Source of the DNA: Clostridia bacterium
GTDB lineage: Bacteria; Bacillota; Clostridia; Lachnospirales; Lachnospiraceae
Reading direction: 5' to 3'
Assembly: GCA_910575725.1 (NCBI GenBank)
Contig: CAJTFE010000009.1
Location: 62,001-126,000 of the forward strand
DNA length: 64,000 bases
Shown: piece by piece, positions 22,149 to 30,880 of the stretch
How positions within the stretch are numbered: the first letter of the stretch is position 1
Layout: each line of letters opens with the position of its first letter
Notes under the pieces: model-generated
What the model saw: only the letters and a program-made list of their open reading frames with translations
Told to the model about the DNA's origin: nothing
Databases searched by the model: none
Made by a program: the position numbers and the translations under genes

Positions 22149-23870
22149 CTATTCCTGTCTGCAATACAGAGTATTTTCTAAACTATCTTTTTCTCCAATC
22201 AAGACCCTCTTCCCCTCAAAAGCAAATCCATACTTCCGAATCCGTGCCGGTTCAATTCCCTTCGCCTCCAAAGCAGCAGCATATTTCTTTTTCTCAATCT
22301 GAGCAAGGGCTGCTTTTACAGTGTCCTCCAGGGTCTGTTCCTTCCCCGGACGGAATACCTTAAACTCTATGATAATCGCGTCATCCATCTCATCCATAGG
22401 CTCCAGCATCACATCATACCGCCCAAAATCGCTCTCTCGATTGGAAGTCAGCGTGTAACGCCCCCGAAGCTCTGCCAACAGTCCCAGCACAAACCCATGA
22501 TAAAACCGCTCCGGCTCCGCCGAAGGCTTTTTTCCTGTATCAAAGGAGCTGAAGGTTTCCTCTGTCACACGTGCCATATAGTCATTCATTTCCTCCAGAT
22601 CCCCACGCAGCAATGCCTTCAAAAAGCCGCTGTAGTAAGATCCTTTATCCCGAAACCATCTCCTTATCAGACTGTTAAACATACTCCACACTTCCCGGTT
22701 CGTCAGAACCAGCTCATACTCCTCCCGGCCATATTCTACGCTAAAAGTATGATGTTCCGCCTTCAGATAGCCGCTGGCCAGAAAAAGGCTCCAGATCGCA
22801 CTTTCATTTTCTCCCAGATCGCTATATACAATCTGTTCATCCAGTTCCATGCAGAGGGACTTTCCTTTCAGCAGATCCTCCATGGTTTCCTTTACCTCTT
22901 TGCTGCCCTCGCGTATTAATTTTCCCACCAGGCTGTTGCTGCTGGTGTTGGCCCAATAAGTAGAAACTTTTCTTTTATCAAGATAATTTAAAATGGACCA
23001 GGGATTATAGATGTCCTTTCGATTCCCAAAAGTAAATCCGTCATACCATTTTTTTACCTCTTCCCTCTCTTCCAAAAGCCCGAACTTTTCCAGCGCATCC
23101 CATACTTCCTCCTGTGTAAAGCCAAAAGCTGATGCATATTTTTCAGAAGTTGCCGTTACTACTTCCAAGTTATTCAGATCAGAAAAGATGGACTCCTTGC
23201 TGACTCTCGTGATCCCTGTCATAATAGCCCGGCCCAGATACGGATTCGTTTTAAATGTTGCATTGAACAGATTCTGTGTAAAGGAAACCAGTTCCTCCCA
23301 ATACCCGTATACATAAGCTTCCTGCATAGGAGTATCGTACTCATCCAGAAGAATAAGTACCTTCTTTTTATAAAAACGGGACAGATAAGAAGACAGCTCG
23401 TGAAGCGCATACGTTGCCGTTGCATCATCCATATCTACAGATACAGACTCAAAAAAGCTTTTCTCTTTCTCATCCAGCAGATCTCCCTCCATCAGAAAAC
23501 GGTGCTCTGAATAAAGCCCCGTTAAAATCTGGCAGATCCGCTTACGTATCACCTGGTATTTTGCATTCTTGATATTGGCAAAGGAAAGGCTGATTACCGG
23601 ATATGTTCCCTGAAGCAGACGATACTTCTCCTCCTGCCAGATTGCAAATCTTTCAAACAGTTCCCCCCGATCTGCATATTGTACGGAAAAAAACTGCTCT
23701 ACCATACTTAGATTCAAGGTTTTTCCAAAACGGCGCGGCCGGGTAATCAGCGTCACCATATCCTGGTTCTCCCACCATTCTTTAATAAACATGGTCTTGT
23801 CGATATAAAAATTATCATTCGTAATCAATTCTTCAAAATCCTGATAACCGATTCCTACTGTCCGTTTCAT
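22149..23870 (-). CDS. AAA-ATPase-like/DUF1703 protein with intact nuclease core
   Basis: A 573-residue member of the AAA-ATPase_like plus DUF1703 family. Motifs: FYIDKTMFIKEWW, RPRRFGKTLNLSM (P-loop-like, about 43), KKVLILLDEYDTPMQEAYVYGYW (Walker B, about 170), KKWYDGFTFGN and, at the C-terminus, SDFGRYDVMLEP plus DAIIIEFKVFR, a D...E-x-K nuclease site. It is the full-length relative of 7280-8836. Members occur in many copies in Clostridia and Bacteroidetes genomes and their role is unknown. A defence or mobile-element link is only a guess. Single-gene unit with a short spacer to the family D repeat. Confidence 0.85.
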   Translation of the reverse strand: MKRTVGIGYQDFEELITNDNFYIDKTMFIKEWWENQDMVTLITRPRRFGKTLNLSMVEQFFSVQYADRGELFERFAIWQEEKYRLLQGTYPVISLSFANIKNAKYQVIRKRICQILTGLYSEHRFLMEGDLLDEKEKSFFESVSVDMDDATATYALHELSSYLSRFYKKKVLILLDEYDTPMQEAYVYGYWEELVSFTQNLFNATFKTNPYLGRAIMTGITRVSKESIFSDLNNLEVVTATSEKYASAFGFTQEEVWDALEKFGLLEEREEVKKWYDGFTFGNRKDIYNPWSILNYLDKRKVSTYWANTSSNSLVGKLIREGSKEVKETMEDLLKGKSLCMELDEQIVYSDLGENESAIWSLFLASGYLKAEHHTFSVEYGREEYELVLTNREVWSMFNSLIRRWFRDKGSYYSGFLKALLRGDLEEMNDYMARVTEETFSSFDTGKKPSAEPERFYHGFVLGLLAELRGRYTLTSNRESDFGRYDVMLEPMDEMDDAIIIEFKVFRPGKEQTLEDTVKAALAQIEKKKYAAALEAKGIEPARIRKYGFAFEGKRVLIGEKDSLENTLYCRQE

Positions 23871-23932
23871 AAGTCCCGACTCCCCACTTTCCTGTTTTCC
23901 AGTATAACGAACTCCTCCCGGCAGCGCCAGTC

Positions 23933-23975
23933 AAAACAAAACAGGGCTGACGCACCTAATCCATGCAACAGCCCT
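23933..23975 (-). terminator. Terminator downstream of OPT-pqqD
   Basis: Minus strand: AGGGCTG (23975-23969), a 19-nt loop and CAGCCCT (23949-23943) followed by GTTTTGTTTTG. It lies about 150 nt after the pqqD-like stop. The intervening 24000-24127 stretch also reads open for about 36 codons without a start and shows nothing recognised. Confidence 0.7.
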
Positions 23976-24127
23976 TCCTTATAATCACTTTATTCTCACA
24001 AACAGCTTAATATTTCTTTGCATCATTTCTTAATCCGGCATATACCCGCTGACTTTCACTGTCTTAATTATAATATAGCTGCTGGCTTCATTATAATAGA
24101 TCGTCTTAAAGGTGTAAAGCTTTTCAC

Positions 24128-24490
24128 TTACGCTTTTTTCTCAAGCGGCACACTATACCCGATAAAATGATTCTGATACAGAATCTGAAAATACTTCGTA
24201 AGCCTGGGCAGGAGAGGCTCCGCCTTCTCCCCATACTGCTCCTTTACCAGAAAGCTGATGTCATAAATCGTCCGCTTCCCGTCCATCTGACGCCACACAA
24301 AGCTTCCGTACTCGTCCAGGCTGATATGGCTCACCTTGGGCCTCTTAAAGACCTTCTGGGCCAGCCGGTTATAGAAGCCCTTGTTCTCCACATGGAGCAC
24401 CACCAGATTCTTCTCATTCACATCCCAGCTATGTTCCGGCGCACACACCGGAACATAGTCGAGATAATTCTTTTTCTGCTTTCTGCTCAT
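24128..24490 (-). CDS. PqqD-family (RRE-like) protein
   Basis: A 120-residue protein ending in a PqqD fold: PKVSHISLDEYGSFVWRQMDGKRTIYDISFLVKEQYGEKAEPLLPRL-type sequence, where SxDxxGSxVW and GKRTIxDI are the family signature. PqqD-like domains bind leader peptides of RiPP precursors and present them to modifying enzymes. Here there is no radical SAM or other RiPP enzyme in view. The ATG follows the TAA of the OPT gene without a gap (TAAATG), so translation is probably coupled. The N-terminal 45 residues are not part of the fold. Function with the transporter is unknown. Confidence 0.72.
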   Translation of the reverse strand: MSRKQKKNYLDYVPVCAPEHSWDVNEKNLVVLHVENKGFYNRLAQKVFKRPKVSHISLDEYGSFVWRQMDGKRTIYDISFLVKEQYGEKAEPLLPRLTKYFQILYQNHFIGYSVPLEKKA

Positions 24491-26404
24491 TTACTTCTCT
24501 TTTCTTTTCGTAACGACCCACATGGTAGACGTCAGAAGCGCAAAGAAGATCAAGCCGCCCAAATTGCTGTGAATCGGCGTTTCAGACACCAGTCCTCCAA
24601 GAAGATCCCCCAGGCTTCCGTCAGCCATAGGAATAATGGCAAATACGGCCAGAAGAATGCCGACCAGCCCCTCGCCCGCAATGAGGCCGGAGCAGTAGAG
24701 AACGCCGTTCTCAATCATATCCTTCTTCGCCTTCCCGCTCATATTTTTCTTCTTCTCAAAGAGCCACCGCACGGCGCCGCCAAGCATCATAGGCGTGCTC
24801 AGATGGATGGGCAGATAAAGTCCGACCGCAAAGGGAAGCACCGGAATCCCCAGAACCTCCACCACAATCCCGATAAAGGCTCCTGCAAATACGAGATTCC
24901 AGGGAAGATTGCCTCCCATAACACCTTCGACAATCATCTTCATCAGAGTCGCCTGGGGCGCGGGAAGCTCTGTACTTCCATAACTCCACGCAGCGTCCAG
25001 CAGATACAGAATCGCCCCGATAGCAACTGCCGATGCCACGACGCCAATCAGCTCTCCGATCTGCTGCTTATAAGGCGTAGCCCCAACAATATAACCAGTC
25101 TTCAAATCCTGGGAGGTATCGCCTGCAATGGCTGCAATGATACAAATAACCGATCCAATGGCTATGGCCGCCGTCATACCGGCCTGTCCCACCTGTCCCG
25201 TCGCCTTCAGAATCATCGTAGTCACCAGAAGGGTGGCTATGGCCATACCGGACACCGGATTGTTGCTGCTGCCAATCAGTCCCACCATACGGGAGGAAAC
25301 CGTAGCAAAGAAAAATCCGAAAATAACAATCAGAACCGCACAGAACAGATTCACCGGAACGACAGGAATCAGCCACAGCAGAACCGCCAGAACCGCAATG
25401 GCAATGAAAATCACCTTCATGGAAAGATCCTTATCCGTCCGCTCGCCCGTGCCCGCGCCGCCCTTGCCGTAGCCCTTCATGGCCTCCCGAAAGGTCTTGA
25501 TGATCAGAGGCAGGGACTTAATCAGGCTGATCACACCGCCTGCTGCCACGGCTCCTGCGCCGATATACTTGATATAATTGCTCCAGATCCCAAAGGAACC
25601 GTCTCTGGCATACAGCTCCGCAACCGTTATATCCACCGGGAACAGCACGGAATCGCCGCCGAAAAGCACAATCAGAGGCATCAGCACAAACCAGCCCGTG
25701 ATGCCGCCCGCAAACAGATAGGAGGAAATCTTCGTTCCGCAGATATACCCCACGCCCAGAAGGGCCGGAAGCACGTCCACACCGACGCCGGCGCCGGCAT
25801 AGGCCGGAATCTCATAATGAACCTCGCTGGGAAACAGCTTAAAGCCGTCCGCAACAAACTTATAGAGAGCCGCAATGCCCAGGCCCTTAAATACAATACC
25901 GGCCTTTGCTCCGCCCTCTTCCCCTGCCAGAAGAACCTCTGCGCATGCCTGTCCCTCCGGATAAGGCAGCACGCCATGCTCCTGAACAATCAGGGCCTTC
26001 CGAAGAGGCACCATAAACAGTACGCCCAAGGCTCCGCCGATGCCTGCGATAATGGCAATCTCAACCAGGGAAGGCGCCTGGGTGCCCCACTCCGATGCCC
26101 ATAAAAACAGCGCCGGCATGGTAAAGATAGCGCCTGCCGCCACAGACTCGCCTGCAGAACCGATGGTCTGCACCATATTATTCTCCAATACGGAATCTCT
26201 CCGCAGAATCACCCGGATCACACCCATGGAAATCACGGCCGCCGGAATGGAAGCCGATACGGTCATTCCCACCCGCAGCCCCAGATAGGCATTGGCTCCG
26301 CCAAAGAGCACCGCCAGCAGGATGCCCAGAATGATGGATGTCGCCGTAAACTCCGGCAGATTCTTCTCCGCCGGAATAAACGGTTTGAAATTGTTGTCAC
26401 TCAT
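24491..26404 (-). CDS. OPT-family oligopeptide transporter
   Basis: A 637-residue polytopic membrane protein of the OPT superfamily (bacterial branch). It starts EFTATSIILGILLAVLFGGANAYLGLRVGMTVSASIPAAVISMGVIR, followed by NNMVQTIGSAGESVAAGAIFTMPALFLW, PYPEGQACAEVLLAGEEGG, IGSSNNPVSGMAIATLLVTTMIL, AGDTSQDLKTGYIVGATPYKQQIGELIG and PFAVGLYLPIHLSTPMMLGGAVRW. Predicted to import small peptides or metal chelates driven by the proton gradient; the actual substrate cannot be read. Co-transcribed with the PqqD-like gene. Promoter at 26498-26527. Confidence 0.92.
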   Translation of the reverse strand: MSDNNFKPFIPAEKNLPEFTATSIILGILLAVLFGGANAYLGLRVGMTVSASIPAAVISMGVIRVILRRDSVLENNMVQTIGSAGESVAAGAIFTMPALFLWASEWGTQAPSLVEIAIIAGIGGALGVLFMVPLRKALIVQEHGVLPYPEGQACAEVLLAGEEGGAKAGIVFKGLGIAALYKFVADGFKLFPSEVHYEIPAYAGAGVGVDVLPALLGVGYICGTKISSYLFAGGITGWFVLMPLIVLFGGDSVLFPVDITVAELYARDGSFGIWSNYIKYIGAGAVAAGGVISLIKSLPLIIKTFREAMKGYGKGGAGTGERTDKDLSMKVIFIAIAVLAVLLWLIPVVPVNLFCAVLIVIFGFFFATVSSRMVGLIGSSNNPVSGMAIATLLVTTMILKATGQVGQAGMTAAIAIGSVICIIAAIAGDTSQDLKTGYIVGATPYKQQIGELIGVVASAVAIGAILYLLDAAWSYGSTELPAPQATLMKMIVEGVMGGNLPWNLVFAGAFIGIVVEVLGIPVLPFAVGLYLPIHLSTPMMLGGAVRWLFEKKKNMSGKAKKDMIENGVLYCSGLIAGEGLVGILLAVFAIIPMADGSLGDLLGGLVSETPIHSNLGGLIFFALLTSTMWVVTKRKEK

Positions 26405-26497
26405 ACTCTCTCTCCTTCTCTATGGTTTTCCCGTTTTTTACTCTTAACGTACAAAAAGATTTCCAATAAAACAAAAAAACCAAGTAATAATAGGTTA

Positions 26498-26527
26498 AGT
26501 ATACCATGTTCCGCCGTCATTTGACAA
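26498..26527 (-). promoter_or_regulatory. Promoter of the OPT-pqqD unit
   Basis: Minus strand: -35 TTGTCA (26527-26522), an 18-nt spacer and -10 TATACT (26503-26498). The leader is about 85 nt and AT-rich, with no clear riboswitch. Confidence 0.7.
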
Positions 26528-26574
26528 CTGTTTCTCCTCCAAAAACAAGGTTCAAAAATCTACGCTGGATTTAC

Positions 26575-26625
26575 AAAAAAATAAGGGAGCTCCGTCACTG
26601 GCGTGCCAGGACAGCCTCCCTTATC
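26575..26625 (-). terminator. Terminator of the purine permease gene
   Basis: Minus strand: AAGGGAG pairs with CTCCCTT, enclosing CTGTC/GACGG and a TGGC/GCCA tip, and A-TTTTTTT follows. It lies about 75 nt beyond the permease stop. Confidence 0.88.
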
Positions 26626-26701
26626 GTCTTTTACTCTATATCCAAGGTACAAAACGGACACCTGTCCGCCTTTATATGGATCTTGGACATGCAGCACAGG
26701 C

Positions 26702-28069
26702 CTAAATAAAGAAATACTTAAGTAAAAACAGCGCTGCCAGAATATACATTACCACGCTGATCTTCTTATCCTTCGCCTTCTGGGAAACCATATTCAGCAG
26801 CACATAAGAGATAACTCCCATGGAGATGCCTTCCGAAATACTATAGAAGAAAGGCATTGCCGCAATACAGATAAACGCCGGGATTCCCTCTCCATAATCA
26901 GAAAAATCAATGGTTCCCACCTGATTTACCATATAGAAGCCTACCACAATCAGCGCAGGAGCCGTGGCAAAGGACGGAATGGCAAGAAAAATAGGAGACA
27001 GAAGCAACGACAAGGCAAAGAGGACTGCCGTAGTCATAGCCGTAAGTCCGGTTCTTCCTCCCTCCGACACCCCGGAAGCGCTCTCTACAAAGGTGGTGGT
27101 CGTAGAAGTGCCAAGCACTGCGCCGGCCGTCGTTGCAACTGCGTCTGCCATCAGCGCGCCCTTGATATTCGGCAGCTTCCCGTCCTTATCAAGCATGTCC
27201 GCCTTGGACGCCACGCCGATGAGCGTTCCAAGCGTATCAAACATATCCACAAACAGGAATGCAAATATAATCACCAGAAATTCCCCCAGCGGAATGGATG
27301 CAAAATCAAGCTTTGCAAAAATCGGCGCAATACTGGGAATGGAAAGCCCGCCGGAGAAATCCGGAAGCAGTCCATAGAAGCCAATCTCCGGATTGGGGAC
27401 ATAGATTCCCGCAAACTGACAGAGAATTCCAAGAACCCAGGTAATCAGAATCCCCCAGAGAATGTTGCCTTTTACCTGCCTGATGACCAGAACAGAAGTG
27501 ATGAGAACGCCCACAATCGCCAGGATCACCGTAATTCCCACATCCCGCATGGTGCCGCCCTCCACGGCATCCAGGGAAAACAGCTCTACCAGGGTTGCTC
27601 CCCCTACTACAATCTTTGCATTCTGCAGACCGATAAATGCAATAAAGAAACCGATGCCTACAGACACTGCCTTTTTCAGATTTGTCGGAATCGAATTGAA
27701 AATCGCTTCCCGGACATTAAACATAGAAAGCAGAATAAAAATCACGCCCTCTACAAATACGGCTGCCAGAGCCGCCTGCCAGGGATAGCCCATGCCCAGC
27801 ACAACCGTGTAGGCAAAGTAAGCATTGAGCCCCATGCCGGGAGCCAATGCAAAGGGGTAGTTGGCAAAAAGCGCCATACATACCGTGCCTAAAAATGAAG
27901 CAAGAACCGTCGCTGTAAAAACCGCTCCCTGATCCATGCCTGTGGCGCTTAAGATACTGGGATTTACCGCCAGTATGTAAGCCATGGTCATAAATGTGGT
28001 AACACCGGCCAGTACCTCCGTCTTTACCGTTGTGTTGTTTTCCTTCAGCTTAAATAATTTTTCTACCAT
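26702..28069 (-). CDS. NCS2-family purine permease (PbuG/AzgA type)
   Basis: A 455-residue permease with about 12-14 membrane segments; probably imports guanine, hypoxanthine or adenine with protons. Signatures: VKTEVLAGVTTFMTMAYILAVNPSIL, NYPFALAPGMGLNAYFAYTVV, FVDMFDTLGTLIGVASKADML, GAVLGTSTTTTFVESASGVSEGGRTGL and FATAPALIVVGFYM, all AzgA-like. A longer upstream frame exists, but the ATG at 28069 is chosen for its GGAGGGAAG and the family N-terminus MVEKLFKLKENNTTVKTE. It has a structured leader of about 150 nt. Confidence 0.92.
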   Translation of the reverse strand: MVEKLFKLKENNTTVKTEVLAGVTTFMTMAYILAVNPSILSATGMDQGAVFTATVLASFLGTVCMALFANYPFALAPGMGLNAYFAYTVVLGMGYPWQAALAAVFVEGVIFILLSMFNVREAIFNSIPTNLKKAVSVGIGFFIAFIGLQNAKIVVGGATLVELFSLDAVEGGTMRDVGITVILAIVGVLITSVLVIRQVKGNILWGILITWVLGILCQFAGIYVPNPEIGFYGLLPDFSGGLSIPSIAPIFAKLDFASIPLGEFLVIIFAFLFVDMFDTLGTLIGVASKADMLDKDGKLPNIKGALMADAVATTAGAVLGTSTTTTFVESASGVSEGGRTGLTAMTTAVLFALSLLLSPIFLAIPSFATAPALIVVGFYMVNQVGTIDFSDYGEGIPAFICIAAMPFFYSISEGISMGVISYVLLNMVSQKAKDKKISVVMYILAALFLLKYFFI

Positions 28070-28255
28070 TAATAACTTCCCTCCGATTGTAGTTCCGCAG
28101 CAGTTCCGCAGCAGTTCACTTCGTGAACCCGGCTTGAGATCCGCCGCATTATAAAAAGTAAATTGCCACCCCAGCCTCTGTCTGCCTGCAGGACTGTGAA
28201 TGGCAACAAACAAAAACACAATACACAGTTTAACACATTTACAAAAAAAGGTAAA
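28070..28255 (-). promoter_or_regulatory. Promoter and structured leader of the purine permease
   Basis: Minus strand: -35 TTTACC (28255-28250), 17 nt, -10 TAAACT (28232-28227). The leader then shows TTGCCA...TGGCAA enclosing CAG-CC/GG-CTG, a GTTCAC-GAA-GTGAAC hairpin, and two direct copies of GAACTGCTGCG ending in a third GAACT before the ribosome site. The purine riboswitch core (GUUUCUACC) is absent. Confidence 0.5.
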
Positions 28256-28290
28256 CTTATTTTTTCATTTTCGACAAATTGTGCGGATTG

Positions 28291-28824
28291 TCAGAAGCAG
28301 CCCTCAAAAGCATCCACTGCCTTCTGAACTTCCTCCTTTGCAAAGGAAAGCTGCTCCTCCTCGGAAGCATCCTCCCTCATATCCACGGCTCCCACCAGAA
28401 ATAGAGCTGCATAGTCTCCCTTCCTCACCACCTGGCACGCCTGTGTTTTGGCAATATTCATGGGGTAAATCATCTGATCCTCAACCAGGGCCGTCCGCAC
28501 CCGTAAAAGCTCTTCCTCCAGGGCGTCCCCTTTGCCTTCTGCCGCCTTTGCAATCACCACCCGGTCCGGATGCGCGCCAATCATAGGCATCTGGGCTGCA
28601 ACGGATTCCATCAGCGAAGTATCGATTCCAAGCACCTGGGACAGCATTTCCTTATCCAGATCCGAATCCGGAAGGTAATCCTCCCCGTAAGCCTCCTGAA
28701 CTGCCTTTAAAATGTCCTCCACCGGCGGCTCCTTCTGGGCTGTGCTTCCTTTACAGCCTGCTAAAAGTCCTGCCGCAAGAAGCAGAACCACCGCCAAAAT
28801 ACGTGTCTTTTTTCCCGTCTTCAT
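28291..28824 (-). CDS. DUF4358 lipoprotein
   Basis: A 177-residue predicted lipoprotein: the signal peptide MKTGKKTRILAVVLLLAAGLLAGCKGS ends in the lipobox LAGC. The rest (ILKAVQEAYG, DLDKEMLSQVLGIDTSLMESVAAQMPMI, HPDRVVIAKAAEGKGDALEEELLRVR) matches DUF4358, a common Clostridia family of unknown role. The start at 28824 is preferred over an upstream frame running into the palindrome, because GGAAGGAGAG precedes it and the signal peptide starts there. A family B palindrome ends 27 nt upstream. Confidence 0.82.
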   Translation of the reverse strand: MKTGKKTRILAVVLLLAAGLLAGCKGSTAQKEPPVEDILKAVQEAYGEDYLPDSDLDKEMLSQVLGIDTSLMESVAAQMPMIGAHPDRVVIAKAAEGKGDALEEELLRVRTALVEDQMIYPMNIAKTQACQVVRKGDYAALFLVGAVDMREDASEEEQLSFAKEEVQKAVDAFEGCF

Positions 28825-28851
28825 CTTATCTCTCCTTCCTATTAAAGTTCT

Positions 28852-28945
28852 GTAATATCCTTCAAAGTGCACGAATATGAAATCAATTTCCAGCCGCAAA
28901 AAACATGCGTCTGAAAATCGATTTGTGCACTTTGAAGGATATTAC
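28852..28945. repeat. Covarying palindrome upstream of the DUF4358 gene (family B, copy 3)
   Basis: Same layout as 10583 and 12398. Here the outer stem is CCTTCAAAGTGCAC/GTGCACTTTGAAGG (perfect), versus CCTTCACAAT... in copy 1, so both arms changed together. The apical stem is CGCA/TGCG instead of CACA/TGTG. The 7-nt one-sided bulge is kept in length but not in sequence. Confidence 0.85.
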
Positions 28946-29036
28946 TATCAATGATCATTTTCATTCACATTCTTTCCAAAAAATCATAACACAATCCCTC
29001 AAATTATACAATGCCGTAAATCCGGCATTATTTTCG

Positions 29037-29064
29037 TTGAAATTTCCCATATTTTATGTATAAT
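29037..29064 (+). promoter_or_regulatory. Promoter of the ABC-F gene
   Basis: -35 TTGAAA (29037-29042), a 16-nt spacer and a perfect -10 TATAAT (29059-29064). A small ATGCCG/CGGCAT hairpin at 29011-29028 lies just upstream. The leader is about 40 nt, so no long attenuator precedes the gene. Confidence 0.75.
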
Positions 29065-29111
29065 AATAAAAGCAGCAGGAAATAAAAATCTAGGAAACAA
29101 GAGGATTAAAC

Positions 29112-30752
29112 ATGATACAGGCAGTAAATGTAACACTCAGAATCGGAAAGAAAGCGCTTTTCGAGGATGTAAACATCAAATTCACTGAGGGCAACTGCTA
29201 CGGACTCATCGGGGCCAACGGCGCAGGCAAGTCCACCTTTTTGAAAATATTGACGGGGGAACTGGAATCTACAAGCGGCGAGATTGCCATCACTCCGGGA
29301 CAGCGGCTCTCTTTCTTAAAGCAGGATCACTTTCAGTATGACGATTTCCCTGTTATGGACACCGTCATCATGGGCAATGCCCGTCTGTACGAGATCGCCA
29401 AGGAGAAAGACGCCATCTATGCCAAGGAGGATTTCACAGACGAAGACGGCATCCGCGCCAGCGAGCTGGAAGCGGAATTTGCCGATATGAACGGCTGGGA
29501 GGCGGAAGCGGACGCAGCATCCCTGCTGAACGGCCTTGGCATTGATACGGAACATCATTATACCTTGATGAAGGATATGCCCGGAGCACAGAAGGTTAAG
29601 GTGCTTCTTGCGCAGGCTCTTTTCGGCAGCCCGGATATTCTGCTTCTGGACGAGCCTACCAACCATCTGGATCTGGATGCCATCGCATGGCTGGAGGAAT
29701 TCCTAATCAACTTTAACAACACTGTAATCGTGGTTTCCCATGACCGCTATTTCCTCAATAAGGTCTGTACCCATACGGCGGACATCGACTACGGCAAGAT
29801 TCAGCTCTACGCCGGCAACTATGATTTCTGGTACGAATCCAGCCAGCTTCTTATCCGCCAGATGAAGGAGGCCAACAAGAAAAAGGAAGAGAAGATCAAG
29901 GAGCTGCAGGAATTTATCTCCCGTTTCAGCGCCAATGCTTCCAAATCCAAGCAGGCAACCTCCAGAAAGCGGGCCCTGGAAAAGATCGAGCTGGATGAGA
30001 TCAAGCCCTCCAGCCGGAAGTATCCCTACATCGACTTTCGGCCTAACCGTGAGATTGGAAACGAGGTTCTCACGGTAGAAGGCATTTCCAAGACAATCGA
30101 CGGCGTGAAGGTTCTGGACAACATTTCCTTTATCCTGGGCCATGATGACAAGGTTGCCTTTGTGGGCAGCAACGAATTTGCAAAAACCACCCTGTTCCAG
30201 ATTCTGGCCGGAGAGATGGAGCCGGATGAGGGAAGCTACAAGTGGGGCGTAACCACAAGCCAGGCTTATTTCCCCAAGGATAACACAAAGGAATTCGACA
30301 ACGACGATATCATTGTAGACTGGCTGACCCAGTACTCCGAGATCAAGGACGTTACCTATGTCCGCGGCTTCCTGGGCCGGATGCTCTTTGCCGGCGAGGA
30401 CGGCGTGAAAAAGGTCCGTGTGCTGTCCGGAGGCGAGAAAGTCCGCTGCATGCTGTCCAAGCTGATGATCTCCGGGGCCAATATTCTCATCCTTGACGAG
30501 CCTACAGACCATCTGGACATGGAGTCTATCACTGCCCTCAACAACGGACTGATCAAGTTCCCGGGCGTGCTTTTATTCTCCTCCCGTGACCACCAGATCG
30601 TCCAGACCACGGCAAACCGCATCATCGAGCTGCTGCCGGGCGGCACCATGATCGATAAGATCACCACCTACGATGAATACCTGGAGAGCGATGCCATGGC
30701 CAGAAAGCGCACTGTCTACAGCAAGGCTGCCGGTACGGAGGAGGACAATTAA
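29112..30752 (+). CDS. ABC-F family ATPase
   Basis: A 546-residue soluble tandem ABC protein without membrane segments, of the ABC-F translation-factor family (YbiT-like branch). NBD1: GLIGANGAGKSTFLKILTG, ILLLDEPTNHLDLDAIAWLEEFL, VVSHDRYFL. A charged linker of about 80 residues (QLLIRQMKEANKKKEEKIKELQEF...) lies between the domains. NBD2: VAFVGSNEFAKTTLFQILAG, VRVLSGGEKVRCMLSKLMI, ILILDEPTDHLDMESI. NBD1's signature is PGAQKVKV rather than LSGGQ. NBD2's Walker A has Ala for the invariant Gly, and the switch region reads SSRDHQ. These look like subgroup traits. It is probably a ribosome-associated factor; antibiotic protection cannot be inferred. Confidence 0.88.
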   Translation: MIQAVNVTLRIGKKALFEDVNIKFTEGNCYGLIGANGAGKSTFLKILTGELESTSGEIAITPGQRLSFLKQDHFQYDDFPVMDTVIMGNARLYEIAKEKDAIYAKEDFTDEDGIRASELEAEFADMNGWEAEADAASLLNGLGIDTEHHYTLMKDMPGAQKVKVLLAQALFGSPDILLLDEPTNHLDLDAIAWLEEFLINFNNTVIVVSHDRYFLNKVCTHTADIDYGKIQLYAGNYDFWYESSQLLIRQMKEANKKKEEKIKELQEFISRFSANASKSKQATSRKRALEKIELDEIKPSSRKYPYIDFRPNREIGNEVLTVEGISKTIDGVKVLDNISFILGHDDKVAFVGSNEFAKTTLFQILAGEMEPDEGSYKWGVTTSQAYFPKDNTKEFDNDDIIVDWLTQYSEIKDVTYVRGFLGRMLFAGEDGVKKVRVLSGGEKVRCMLSKLMISGANILILDEPTDHLDMESITALNNGLIKFPGVLLFSSRDHQIVQTTANRIIELLPGGTMIDKITTYDEYLESDAMARKRTVYSKAAGTEEDN

Positions 30753-30802
30753 TTTGTCTCTCCTCTTCCGAAGCGCTGCTTGACAATCCTTGCTTTTTTT
30801 CA

Positions 30803-30831
30803 TTGCCCCAGCCGCAATTTTCTGTTATACT
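30803..30831 (+). promoter_or_regulatory. Promoter of the PilZ gene
   Basis: -35 TTGCCC (30803-30808), a 17-nt spacer, -10 TATACT (30826-30831), about 50 nt before the start. It is independent of the ABC-F gene. Confidence 0.65.
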
Positions 30832-30880
30832 AAAAAGAAAGGCTGTGTAATCACAGCAGAAAGCGAGGAGGCCCCTCATT

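Noticed and set aside
24167-26104. A 645-codon open frame on the plus strand opposite the OPT gene
   Set aside because: It is the antisense shadow of a clear, conserved OPT coding sequence. Its translation is Arg/His/Gln-rich low-complexity text without motifs, and no ribosome site precedes it.
28070-28225. Purine riboswitch before the NCS2 permease
   Set aside because: The conserved GUUUCUACC and UAUAA core elements and the loop-loop pairs are not present.
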